A DNA stretch of 15,931 nt from JAQVSH01 sp964349835 (lineage in GTDB: Bacteria > Bacteroidota > Bacteroidia > Bacteroidales > UBA4181), in NCBI GenBank assembly GCA_964349835.1, contig CAYGID010000050.1:1-15931 (forward strand). The letters are read 5' to 3'. Position numbers and translations under genes: made by a program. Of this stretch, positions 8,262 to 15,899 are shown in pieces. Position 1 is the stretch's first letter; every line of letters begins with the position of its first letter. The notes under the pieces were generated by a model. The model ran no database searches and was not told the origin of the DNA. It was given only the letters and a program-made list of their open reading frames with translations.

Positions 8262-9209
8262 ATGATAATACCTATTCTATATTCACTCTGTTTTCGGTTA
8301 CTCCTTATGCAACCGTCTGCCTATATCGATAAAACCTCTTCAAGGGGTTATGCCGATGTTGTTGCCTATGAAAACGGATTTGTAGCGGTGGGTGAAGATG
8401 GGCAGTTTCATCAACTCTCGGCCCAAGGGGCCTTGCAAAAACGTTTTTCTGTACCCGATTTCTCGTTTGTCACTGCAGTATCGGGGAGCATGGGGGTGTT
8501 GGCTGCTTCAAAATCGGGCGAGATAATACAACTTGGTTCAGACGGAGCGATAACCCGAATGGATGCCCTGGCCGGAAAGGCTATCAACTGCCTGGCCAGA
8601 TTCAATCAAATAATCATAGTTGGCTCCGATAGCGGAATACTGTATGCCGGGTCCGAAAACGGAGGCTTCCAACCGATTCAACTTTTGGCAAAAGGCGATA
8701 TTACGGCCCTCTCGGCCGACTCTGAGCGTTGTTATGGCGTAACCAATTTTGGTGAAATTATATCCACCAAAAACGGCAAAGAGTGGGTGATTTTCGATTT
8801 CGATAGGGAGTATAAAGGGTATTACAAATCTGTGCAGTTCACAACGGTTCTGGTTTCCGATAAGGGCCTTGCCGTATCGGGGATAAACGAAGAGGGGCAC
8901 CCCGTTTTTTATCACTCAGCCAAGGGATTGGTATGGATTGAGATCCCTCTTACCTACACCGACGAAGAGGGTGCATTGCAAACCCTTGATGCCACCCCCA
9001 ACGACATTTACTACGATACTGTGAATCAAACCTATTATCTTGCCTGCACAGAGGGAAATCTGATGGTTCTCCCGTCGTGTCACCAATGCCACCAACTCAT
9101 CAAACTACCTGCCACATCGTTGCGGGCCGTTTCCGGCAACAGCGAAGCTATCCTGATTGCCGGCACCAACGCATTTCTCCAATCCTTCGCCCCCATAACT
9201 TCCCCTTAA
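8262..9209 (+). CDS. Beta-propeller (BNR/Ycf48-like repeat) protein, function unknown
   Basis: This 315-residue protein is built of about six or seven repeats of about 40 residues with the pattern hydrophobic strand, Gly, strand, Asp/Asn-Gly turn (GFVAVGEDGQFHQL, GVLAASKSGEIIQLGSDG, QIIIVGSDSGILYAGSENG, CYGVTNFGEIISTKNG, YYLACTEGNLMVL, AILIAGTNAFLQSF). This predicts a single beta-propeller. The N-terminus has a hydrophobic stretch (residues 2-17) with an internal Arg and no basic n-region, so export is uncertain. CHQCH at residues 273-277 near the last blades formally matches the c-type heme motif CxxCH, but could equally bind a metal or form a disulfide. ATG 8262 is preferred over the adjacent TTG 8259. 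It is the first gene divergent from the regulator and lies 94 nt before the GH3 gene, which suggests a role in the same glycan pathway, such as binding or stabilisation. No catalytic motif is recognised. Confidence 0.7.
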   Translation: MIIPILYSLCFRLLLMQPSAYIDKTSSRGYADVVAYENGFVAVGEDGQFHQLSAQGALQKRFSVPDFSFVTAVSGSMGVLAASKSGEIIQLGSDGAITRMDALAGKAINCLARFNQIIIVGSDSGILYAGSENGGFQPIQLLAKGDITALSADSERCYGVTNFGEIISTKNGKEWVIFDFDREYKGYYKSVQFTTVLVSDKGLAVSGINEEGHPVFYHSAKGLVWIEIPLTYTDEEGALQTLDATPNDIYYDTVNQTYYLACTEGNLMVLPSCHQCHQLIKLPATSLRAVSGNSEAILIAGTNAFLQSFAPITSP

Positions 9210-9220
9210 TCATGAACCAC

Positions 9221-9276
9221 CAGAGCACTAGAGCACTAGAGCACTAGAGCACTAGAGCACCAGAGCATCAGAGCAT
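9221..9276 (+). repeat. Tandem octamer array, seven units
   Basis: Seven contiguous 8-bp units read CAGAGCAC, four TAGAGCAC, then CAGAGCAT twice, so the consensus is YAGAGCAY. The array fills most of the 94-nt gap between the propeller gene and the GH3 gene and ends 27 nt before the GH3 ATG. The same unit recurs at 15891-15931 and, reversed, at 3912-3927. The unit is too short and has no spacers, so this is not CRISPR. Its position inside a presumed operon could affect mRNA processing or GH3 translation if copy number varies. Confidence 0.9.
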
Positions 9277-9303
9277 TATTAAATTAACCACTATTACTTC
9301 GCT

Positions 9304-12300
9304 ATGCAAAAGAAACTGATTAAATGGAGCATCCTGGTATCGGCGTGCCTTGTGCTTTTGGCATTTTCGCCAATCGGGAAGAGGGCGGCTAAGCCCATTT
9401 ACCTGAACCGGGCCTACTCCTTTAAGGAGAGAGCTGCCGACCTGGTGTCGAGAATGACTCCCGAAGAAAAACAGAGCCAGTTGGGCAATACCATGCCCCC
9501 TATTCCCCGTTTGGGTGTGAACCATTACGATGTGTGGGGCGAAGCGCTGCACGGGATTATGGGTCGTAATAATAACAGTGGGATGACAGCTACCTCATTT
9601 CCCAATAGTGTGGCTGTAGGGGCAACTTGGGATCCGGAACTGATTCTGCGCGAAACCACTGTAATAGCCGATGAGGCCAGAGGTTTTAACCACGATCTAA
9701 TCTTTACTCTCACCTATTGGTCGCCGGTGATTGAACCGGCCCGTGACCCCCGGTGGGGACGAACCGCCGAAACCTTTGGCGAGGATCCCTTTTTGGTAAC
9801 AGAGATTGGTAAAGGATTCATTCAGGGACTGATGGGCAATGATCCCCTTTATTTAAAGTCGGTGCCTTGCGGTAAGCACTATTTTGCCAATAACACTGAG
9901 TACAACCGTCACAATGGAAGTGCCAATATGGACAACCGCGATATGCACGAGTTTTATCTCTTTCCTTACCGAACCCTGATTCGCGATTATAATCTTCCCT
10001 CCATTATGACCGCCTACAGTGCGGTGAACGGTGTTCCCGTTTCGGCTAGTAAGTATCTGGTAGATACCATTGCCCGAAAGATGTACGGAATGGATGGGTA
10101 TGTGACCGGCGACTGTGGTGCGATCGATGATATTGTACGTGGCCACAGATTTGTCCAGAGTAACGAAGAGGCTGCTGCCTTGGGTATTATCGCGGGAGTG
10201 GATACCGATTGCGGCGGTGTTTACCAGAACAATACCCTCGCTGCCCTTGAAAAGGGATTGCTGACCCAGGGCGATATCGACAAAGCGTTGGTGAATATTT
10301 TTACCATCCGTATGCGCATCGGGGAGTTCGATCCTAAGGAGGTTGTGCCCTACGCAGGCATTAAACCCTCCATCATTAACGATCCCTCGCACAACGATCT
10401 GGCGCTCGAAATTGCTACCAAGACCCCGGTTTTGCTGCAAAATAAGATTGTGGCACAAACCGGCCGGAAGGCGTTGCCAATCCGTTTGAGTGAAGTAAAG
10501 AAGATTGCTGTTTTAGGACCGCAGGCCAATAAAATAGAGCTGGGTGATTACTCCGGCGAAGTGGAGGCCAAGTACAAAGTAACCCCGCTGGCAGGGATTC
10601 AGGATTATATTAAGTTGCATAACCTGAATGTCGAGGTGGTTTCGAAAGCAGGTGCCAATACGGAGAAAAAGACCGATTTCTTTACAATGAACGGCTTTTC
10701 AACGGTATCGAAAGGTATGGTGGTTGCCGAATTCGATGCGGCAAAATTCGATGCCTCTTCGAGCGGTCTGATTACCTCCGGGAGAGGAGGTCAGGTATCG
10801 CTGAGAGGCATTAAGGATGGCGACTGGACCATGTATCACAATGTTGATCTCACTGGTATCGATTCCATTCGTTTTCGGATGGGGGTTTCGGGCGATGGCG
10901 GCACACTGGAAGTGCGCGTAGGTTCTGCTGCCGGTAATATTCTGGCTTCGGAGAAGATCGAAGCGGTTCGTCAGGCAGGAGGTGGCGGCGGCATGCCGGG
11001 CTTCGGTCGTGGAAGAGTAATTCCTGTTAAGATTAACACGCTGGGTATCACGGGTTCGCAGAGCCTTGTGCTGGTTTATCGTGAGGCCGAAGCGCCCGGT
11101 ACCGATCAGGAGACCCTCGACATGGCGGCCTCGTCGGATATTGCTTTGGTTTTTGTAGGAACCGACCAAACCACCGGCCGTGAAGAGGCCGACCGCTTTG
11201 CCATCACACTGCCCGGGAATCAGTACGATTTGATTAAATCGGTTGCCGCAGTAAATCGCAATACCATTGTTGTAATGCAGACTATGGGTATGGTCGAAGT
11301 GGAGCAGTTTAGAAATCTTCCGAATATTACCGGTATTATCTGGACCGGCTACAACGGGCAGGCCCAAGGAACCGCCATGGCAAAAATCTTGTTCGGCGAG
11401 GTGAATCCCGGCGGAAAGTTGAATGTAACCTGGCATAAATCGCTGAACGATATTCCCGAGTTCGGCGACTACTCTTTGCGTGGTAATGGCAAGAACGGGC
11501 GAACCTATTGGTATTTCGACGGTGATGTATCGTACGAGTTCGGTTTTGGCCAATCGTATACCTCTTTTACCTATAGCAATTTTGCCATTAGTAAGTCGGA
11601 GATTTCGCCTAACGATAAGATTACGGTTAGTGTCGACGTAAAAAACAGCGGTGATACCGATGGCGATGAGATTGTGCAGGTCTATCTGAAGACCCCCGAC
11701 AGCAACTCCTCTCTGCTACGGCCCATCAAACGTCTGAAAGGGTTTAAGCGCGTCACCATTCCCAGTGGTCAGATAAAAAGGGTATCAATCGACATCGATT
11801 GTGCCGATTTGTGGTTCTGGGATGCCGAAAAGGGGAAAATTACCTTCGATCAGGGTCGCTATCTTTTCGAAATCGGCGCCTCCTCAAAAGATATCAAGGG
11901 AACCGTTGAAGCCCGCATGCGTGGCGAATATAAACCTGAATTGATTACCGTTACAGCTGAAAGTAATAAGGTAGTATTGCGGCCGGGCGATCGGATTCAA
12001 ACCTCTGTAACAGCCTGTATGTCGGACGACCGTTTTATAGATCCTGCGCAGGAAAAAGTTGCCTACACCTCCAATAATCCATCGGTTGTCACTGTCGACG
12101 CCAAAGGCGCTGTTACAGCTGTGGGTGTGGGTGTGGCTTCGATTACTGCCACGGTTACGGTCGATGGGAAAAGTCTCAGCAGCAGTTATCCGCTCAAGGT
12201 TATGCCCGATCTTACCCCAAAATCGATTTTGGTGAATGGGAAGGCGATTGCCGGATTCGATAAAGCCGTTAAGGCTTATAGTTACCTCTTGAAAAAGGGT

Positions 12301-13125
12301 GCTAAAGCGCCTGAAGTAAAGGCAACGGCATTAGACGAAGGCATTTCGGTTGAGATTACGCAGGCTGCCGGCGTTCCGGGAACCGCAGTGGTCAGGTTTA
12401 TCGACGACATCTCGCTCGAAACCAATACCTTCTATCTCAACTTTGATGTGGCTTCGGTAAGCGATGAGTTTAACAGTGAGTTGGCAGGAGCGCAATGGAA
12501 TTGGGTCCGGGAGAACGCCTCGACCCGAAGCTTCTCGAAACAGACAGGTTTCCTTACCCTTACCTCCGAACCGGGCGATATTTCCGAAAATACCAACAAT
12601 GCAAAAAACATCTTGCTACAGAGTGCCAACAACGACTGGGATATGGAGACTAGACTATTTGTTTCGCGTGTGCCCTCTCAGCCCGAGAATGGCGGGCTGG
12701 TTGCTTACCAAGACGATGAGAACTTTGTTAAACTGATGTTCCGGGCCGTTATCAAGACCACCCGGGAGCGGCAACCGCAACCGGGAACTGTGAATCTGAC
12801 CATGGAAGAGAATGGGATTACCAAGTCGATGGGAAGCTTTAATCTGCAACAGGCCGTTACTGCTGAAAACCCCTTGCGTCTCAAGCTGACAAAGAAAGGC
12901 AGCCTCTATACAGCCTATTATGCCCTTTCGGATGGGGAGTTTGTCCGGTTGGGTTCGGCCGATATGTTGCTGAAAGATCTGAAAGCCGGAGTGATGGCTT
13001 GTGATGGGATTGTGGCCCAGTTCATGAAAAGCACCTTCTGGTTCAACTCAGATACCACTAAACCGAACACTCCGTTCGATGTCTCGTTCGATTATCTCCG
13101 CATTACTAATTATGGAATCCAGTAG
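9304..13125 (+). CDS. Multimodular glycoside hydrolase family 3 (predicted beta-xylosidase/beta-glucosidase)
   Basis: This is a 1273-residue exported enzyme, much longer than the usual 750-900 residues. It has an N-terminal hydrophobic signal segment (about 9-22). The GH3 barrel (about 40-350) shows the family signatures HYDVWGEALHG, SPVIEPARDPRWGRTAETFGEDPFL, the Lys191-His192 pair in GKHYFANN and the predicted nucleophile Asp270 in YVTGDCGA. The alpha/beta C-terminal domain (about 380-725) is split by a CBM6-like beta-sandwich insert (about 470-600, VSLRGIKDGDWTMYHNVDL) ending in a Gly-rich loop. Then come an Fn3-like domain (about 763-850), a Big_2-like Ig domain (about 880-968, ending in VTAVGVGVASITATV), a cadherin-like sandwich (about 968-1050) and a concanavalin/LamG-like domain (about 1053-1270, SDEFNSELAGAQWNW) of the kind usually attached to GH43. 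WGEALHG is common in GH3 beta-xylosidases, which fits the GH43 and esterase neighbours, but beta-glucosidase cannot be excluded. ATG 9304 gives the signal peptide; no SD is visible. Confidence 0.9.
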   Translation: MQKKLIKWSILVSACLVLLAFSPIGKRAAKPIYLNRAYSFKERAADLVSRMTPEEKQSQLGNTMPPIPRLGVNHYDVWGEALHGIMGRNNNSGMTATSFPNSVAVGATWDPELILRETTVIADEARGFNHDLIFTLTYWSPVIEPARDPRWGRTAETFGEDPFLVTEIGKGFIQGLMGNDPLYLKSVPCGKHYFANNTEYNRHNGSANMDNRDMHEFYLFPYRTLIRDYNLPSIMTAYSAVNGVPVSASKYLVDTIARKMYGMDGYVTGDCGAIDDIVRGHRFVQSNEEAAALGIIAGVDTDCGGVYQNNTLAALEKGLLTQGDIDKALVNIFTIRMRIGEFDPKEVVPYAGIKPSIINDPSHNDLALEIATKTPVLLQNKIVAQTGRKALPIRLSEVKKIAVLGPQANKIELGDYSGEVEAKYKVTPLAGIQDYIKLHNLNVEVVSKAGANTEKKTDFFTMNGFSTVSKGMVVAEFDAAKFDASSSGLITSGRGGQVSLRGIKDGDWTMYHNVDLTGIDSIRFRMGVSGDGGTLEVRVGSAAGNILASEKIEAVRQAGGGGGMPGFGRGRVIPVKINTLGITGSQSLVLVYREAEAPGTDQETLDMAASSDIALVFVGTDQTTGREEADRFAITLPGNQYDLIKSVAAVNRNTIVVMQTMGMVEVEQFRNLPNITGIIWTGYNGQAQGTAMAKILFGEVNPGGKLNVTWHKSLNDIPEFGDYSLRGNGKNGRTYWYFDGDVSYEFGFGQSYTSFTYSNFAISKSEISPNDKITVSVDVKNSGDTDGDEIVQVYLKTPDSNSSLLRPIKRLKGFKRVTIPSGQIKRVSIDIDCADLWFWDAEKGKITFDQGRYLFEIGASSKDIKGTVEARMRGEYKPELITVTAESNKVVLRPGDRIQTSVTACMSDDRFIDPAQEKVAYTSNNPSVVTVDAKGAVTAVGVGVASITATVTVDGKSLSSSYPLKVMPDLTPKSILVNGKAIAGFDKAVKAYSYLLKKGAKAPEVKATALDEGISVEITQAAGVPGTAVVRFIDDISLETNTFYLNFDVASVSDEFNSELAGAQWNWVRENASTRSFSKQTGFLTLTSEPGDISENTNNAKNILLQSANNDWDMETRLFVSRVPSQPENGGLVAYQDDENFVKLMFRAVIKTTRERQPQPGTVNLTMEENGITKSMGSFNLQQAVTAENPLRLKLTKKGSLYTAYYALSDGEFVRLGSADMLLKDLKAGVMACDGIVAQFMKSTFWFNSDTTKPNTPFDVSFDYLRITNYGIQ

Positions 13126-13146
13126 AATCGCAAAAAAAACTGAAAT

Positions 13147-14352
13147 ATGAAAAAGAAACTATTCGTTTTAGGGCTGGCCGCATGTTGTGTTGCAGGCTCT
13201 CTACTAGCTCAGGATCAGCCGGCTGTTGTCGAGGATTTTGCAGTTTCGGCCACAACGCAGGAGGGAAAGCGTTTTCCGCAGGTGAACTCAGAAGGGCGCG
13301 TGAGGGCACAAATCTCCGCTCCGGAGGCCACCCGTGTTCAACTCGATATTGGTGCAGTGAAATACGATCTGAAGAAAGACGAAAAGGGGGTTTGGACCGG
13401 TGAATCTGCTCCGCAAGACGAAGGTTTTCATTACTATCAACTCCAAATTGATGGGGCATCGGTACCCGATCCCGGTTCTCTCTATTATTATGGCGCCAGC
13501 CGTTGGGGAAGTGGTATTGAGATTCCGGCCAAAGATCAGGATTTCTATGCCTTGAAGAATGTTCCGCACGGCGTGGTGCGTGAACAACCCTATTTTTCGA
13601 AGATTCAGAATGGGATGCGCAGATGTTTTGTCTACACCCCGCCTGCTTACGATAAGGATTGTACAACCCGCTACCCTGTTCTCTACCTGCAACATGGCAT
13701 GGGCGAGAACGAAACCGGATGGTCGGCCCAGGGGAAAGCCAATTTGATTATGGATAATCTGCTTGCCGAGGCAAAAGCCAAACCGTTTATCATTGTGATG
13801 GACAACAGTGCCTGGAGTAGGCCCAGTGCTGCACCCGGTACTAATCCTGCCGGTCAGCGTCCTGCAGGCCAGGCTTCTGCCGGTCAACGTCCAGCCGGAG
13901 GGGGTGGCCTTCAGGGTGTTGCCGATGGATTTATGCAGATTCTCACGCAAGAGATTATTCCCATGATCGATGCCAACTATCGCACGCTGCCCAATCGCGA
14001 AAACCGCGCTATGGCCGGATTGTCGATGGGAGGCATGCAGACTCGTGTGATTACGCTTGCACATCCCGAGCTGTTCGGTTATGTGGGTATGTTTAGCGGA
14101 GGCAGTATCAGTGTGGAGGATGTTGAAAAGTCGGCCGGTTTTAAGGAGGGTGTGAAAATGGTCTTTATCAGTTATGGCAGCCGCGAATTGGAGAATCGCA
14201 GAGGCGGTATGGGTGGCGATCCTAAGGCCAATACCGAAGCCCTTAACGCAGCCGGGGTAAAAAGCCAATTCTATGTTTCTCCGCTTACCGCTCACGAGTG
14301 GCAAAGCTGGAGGCGCAGTTTGTATCAGTTTGCCCCTTTGCTTTTTCAGTAA
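13147..14352 (+). CDS. Carbohydrate esterase, E-set/CBM48-like domain plus CE1-type catalytic domain
   Basis: This is a 401-residue secreted alpha/beta hydrolase. The signal peptide is MKKKLFVLGLAACCVAGSLLA, with probable cleavage before Gln22. Residues 35-125 form an E-set/CBM48-like sandwich, the usual N-terminal partner of Bacteroidota esterases on xylan; residues about 140-401 form the esterase D/CE1 domain. The nucleophile is Ser293 in GLSMGG, the catalytic His is His383 in TAHEWQSWR, and the acid is probably Glu347 in SYGSRE, where many relatives also have Glu or Asp. YPVLYLQHGMGENE marks the oxyanion region. A Pro/Ala/Gly-rich low-complexity loop (about 224-256) separates the third strand region from the following helix. 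The likely role is removal of feruloyl or acetyl groups from arabinoxylan; which one cannot be read from sequence. It begins 21 nt after the GH3 stop and ends 33 nt before the GH43 start, so it is clearly in the operon. Confidence 0.85.
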   Translation: MKKKLFVLGLAACCVAGSLLAQDQPAVVEDFAVSATTQEGKRFPQVNSEGRVRAQISAPEATRVQLDIGAVKYDLKKDEKGVWTGESAPQDEGFHYYQLQIDGASVPDPGSLYYYGASRWGSGIEIPAKDQDFYALKNVPHGVVREQPYFSKIQNGMRRCFVYTPPAYDKDCTTRYPVLYLQHGMGENETGWSAQGKANLIMDNLLAEAKAKPFIIVMDNSAWSRPSAAPGTNPAGQRPAGQASAGQRPAGGGGLQGVADGFMQILTQEIIPMIDANYRTLPNRENRAMAGLSMGGMQTRVITLAHPELFGYVGMFSGGSISVEDVEKSAGFKEGVKMVFISYGSRELENRRGGMGGDPKANTEALNAAGVKSQFYVSPLTAHEWQSWRRSLYQFAPLLFQ

Positions 14353-14385
14353 ACATCTTACCCCTTTCGGATATTAACCATACAA

Positions 14386-15720
14386 ATGAAACGACTAACT
14401 CTTCTCCTTCTGCTATCGGCTGTCGCAGTGCAGGTTTCGGCACAAAGCCCGATCAAACAGCAGACAATCATTCAAACCAAATATACGGCCGACCCGGCTC
14501 CCATGGTTTACAATGATACCGTCTATTTATATACTTCGCACGACGAGGATGATGCCACTGGCTTTAAAATGCTTGATTGGCTGCTCTATACCTCGACCGA
14601 CATGGTAAATTGGACCGATCACGGGGCAGTGGCTTCACTCAAAGAGTTCAGTTGGGTGCGACAAGACAACGGAGCCTGGGCAGTGCAGTGCATTGAACGC
14701 AATGGAAAATTTTACCTCTATTGTCCGATGCACGGCAACGGGATCGGTGTTCTGGTTTCTGATTCGCCTTATGGTCCGTTTAAAGATCCTCTGGGTAAAC
14801 GATTAATTGAGACCAATCATATCTGGAACGACATTGATCCCACCCCTTTCATCGACGACGATGGACAGGCGTGGCTCTATTGGGGCAATCCCGATCTCTA
14901 CTATGTTAAACTGAATCCCGACATGATCTCTGTAGCGGGCGAGGTGGTCAAAGAACCTTCAAAACCCAAAAATTATCAGGAGGGGCCCTGGGTCTGGAAA
15001 CGGAAAGGCCACTACTATCTGGCTTATGCTTCTACCTGTTGCCCTGAGGGAATAGGGTATGCTATGAGCAGTTCACCTGCGGGTCCGTGGGAGTATAAAG
15101 GCATGATTGTGGATGCCTCCAACCTTACACGGGGAAATCATCCCGGAATCATAGACTATAAAGGGAAATCATACTGCTTTGGTCATAGTTACGATCTTTT
15201 GAAGCAGAGCACTTCCACATTCTATGAGCGTCGCTCGGTCGATATGGATGAGATTGTCTATAATGAAGATGGCACCATACAGAATAGACACTACTGGTCG
15301 GTCGAAGGGCCCGAACAGTTGGGTGTGGTCAATGCGTTCTCACGGGTAGAGGCCGAAACAATGGCCTGGAGTGTGGGTGTTAAGAGCGAAGGCAGCAGAG
15401 GGTCGGGTATCTATATCAACCAGATTCATACCGGCGACTACATCTCAGTGCGGGGTGTAGACTTTAAAAGAGGAGCGCAAAAGATGGAGTTTTCCGTTGC
15501 CGCTTCGGGTGAGGGAGCCTCATTGGAGGTTCGACTTGATGCTCCCGATGGAGAAGTAGTCGGAGTGCTTCCGGTAAAAGCCACCGGAGGAATTTCGGAT
15601 TTCGCGGTACAATCGGCTAAGCTCAAGAAGGTAAAAGGCGTACACGACCTCTACTTTGTAGCCAAAGGGGGAGAGGGAGAGCTGTTTAACTTTGACTGGT
15701 GGAGTGCTAAAAAGCGCTAA
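14386..15720 (+). CDS. Glycoside hydrolase family 43 with C-terminal CBM6, XynD-like arabinofuranosidase
   Basis: This is a 444-residue exported enzyme. The signal peptide is MKRLTLLLLLSAVAVQVSA. The five-bladed GH43 domain (about 28-310) carries the three catalytic acids: base Asp36 in TADPAPMVYND, pKa modulator Asp151 in NDIDPTPFIDDDGQ and acid Glu199 in YQEGPWVWKRKGHYYL. The sequence LYTSTDMVNWTDHG and the block IERNGKFYLY to GIGVLVSDSPYGPF resemble the arabinoxylan arabinofuranohydrolase XynD of Bacillus subtilis, which also has GH43 followed by CBM6. The CBM6 here (about 320-440) starts with the typical RVEAETMAWS and ends FNFDWW. The inferred role is cutting arabinofuranosyl side chains from arabinoxylan; a beta-xylosidase or arabinanase specificity is less likely but open. 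It is the last gene of the operon seen here. Its TAA stop lies inside a hairpin (15711-15728). Confidence 0.9.
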   Translation: MKRLTLLLLLSAVAVQVSAQSPIKQQTIIQTKYTADPAPMVYNDTVYLYTSHDEDDATGFKMLDWLLYTSTDMVNWTDHGAVASLKEFSWVRQDNGAWAVQCIERNGKFYLYCPMHGNGIGVLVSDSPYGPFKDPLGKRLIETNHIWNDIDPTPFIDDDGQAWLYWGNPDLYYVKLNPDMISVAGEVVKEPSKPKNYQEGPWVWKRKGHYYLAYASTCCPEGIGYAMSSSPAGPWEYKGMIVDASNLTRGNHPGIIDYKGKSYCFGHSYDLLKQSTSTFYERRSVDMDEIVYNEDGTIQNRHYWSVEGPEQLGVVNAFSRVEAETMAWSVGVKSEGSRGSGIYINQIHTGDYISVRGVDFKRGAQKMEFSVAASGEGASLEVRLDAPDGEVVGVLPVKATGGISDFAVQSAKLKKVKGVHDLYFVAKGGEGELFNFDWWSAKKR

Positions 15721-15728
15721 TGCGCTTT
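15711..15728 (+). terminator. Hairpin overlapping the GH43 stop codon, possible terminator
   Basis: AAAGCGC (15711-15717), loop TAAT, GCGCTTT (15722-15728) form a perfect 7-bp stem. The TAA stop (15718-15720) lies in the loop. No T-run follows beyond the stem's own TTT, so it is a weak intrinsic terminator at best. It could instead protect the 3' end of the operon mRNA or be a copy of a repeat family, since a near-identical hairpin lies at 15801-15818. Confidence 0.45.
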
Positions 15729-15737
15729 AATGCAAAT

Positions 15738-15772
15738 GGTGAATGGTTAGTGGTGAATGGTGAATGGTAAAT
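15738..15772 (+). repeat. Heptamer tandem repeat, five units of GGTGAAT type
   Basis: The five units read GGTGAAT, GGTTAGT, GGTGAAT, GGTGAAT and GGTAAAT, with period 7. A GCAAAT precedes them at 15732-15737. I have an untested impression that similar ATTCACC-type repeats occur between genes in some Bacteroidota genomes. No function is visible. Confidence 0.8.
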
Positions 15773-15784
15773 GCGCTGCGCGCA

Positions 15785-15899
15785 GGTGCTCTGGTGCATC
15801 GAAGCGCTAATGCGCTTCAAGTGCTGCGCTGCGCGCGAAAAGACAAATACGCGCAAGCGCGGAAGACTCTTTGTCCCTGGCGCGCAGCACCAGAGCACC
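15785..15899. repeat. 13-bp inverted repeat flanking the second hairpin
   Basis: GGTGCTCTGGTGC (15785-15797) and its exact reverse complement GCACCAGAGCACC (15887-15899) lie 89 nt apart. The right arm overlaps the start of the octamer array. The left arm reads as two octamer units in reverse, so this may again be octamer repeats in opposite orientation facing each other, with hairpin 15801-15818 and a GC-rich segment between. Confidence 0.7.
15801..15818 (+). repeat. Second copy of the hairpin, with a compensated base pair
   Basis: GAAGCGC (15801-15807), loop TAAT, GCGCTTC (15812-15818) has the same stem length and loop as 15711-15728. The outermost pair is G-C in place of A-T, so pairing is kept. 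This second copy is not attached to any gene end in view. Confidence 0.75.

Noticed and set aside
9078..9092. Heme c attachment site (CHQCH) as a firm annotation of the propeller protein
   Set aside because: A single CxxCH can arise by chance, export is uncertain and no cytochrome maturation or electron-transfer gene is nearby; kept only as a question in the findings.
9221..9276. CRISPR array
   Set aside because: The repeats are 8 bp, directly abutting with no spacers, and no cas genes are in the window.
9853..11553. Two long antisense frames (201 and 284 codons) opposite the GH3 gene
   Set aside because: They are opposite conserved GH3 signatures and have no recognisable protein features.
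13288..14304. 338-codon open frame antisense to the esterase
   Set aside because: It lies wholly opposite a gene with an intact catalytic triad. Its translation shows no family motif or signal, and no separate promoter is visible; long antisense frames follow from the codon use of the real gene.
15707..15898. 63-codon minus-strand frame downstream of GH43
   Set aside because: Its translation is made of the heptamer and hairpin repeats, and it overlaps the GH43 3' end.
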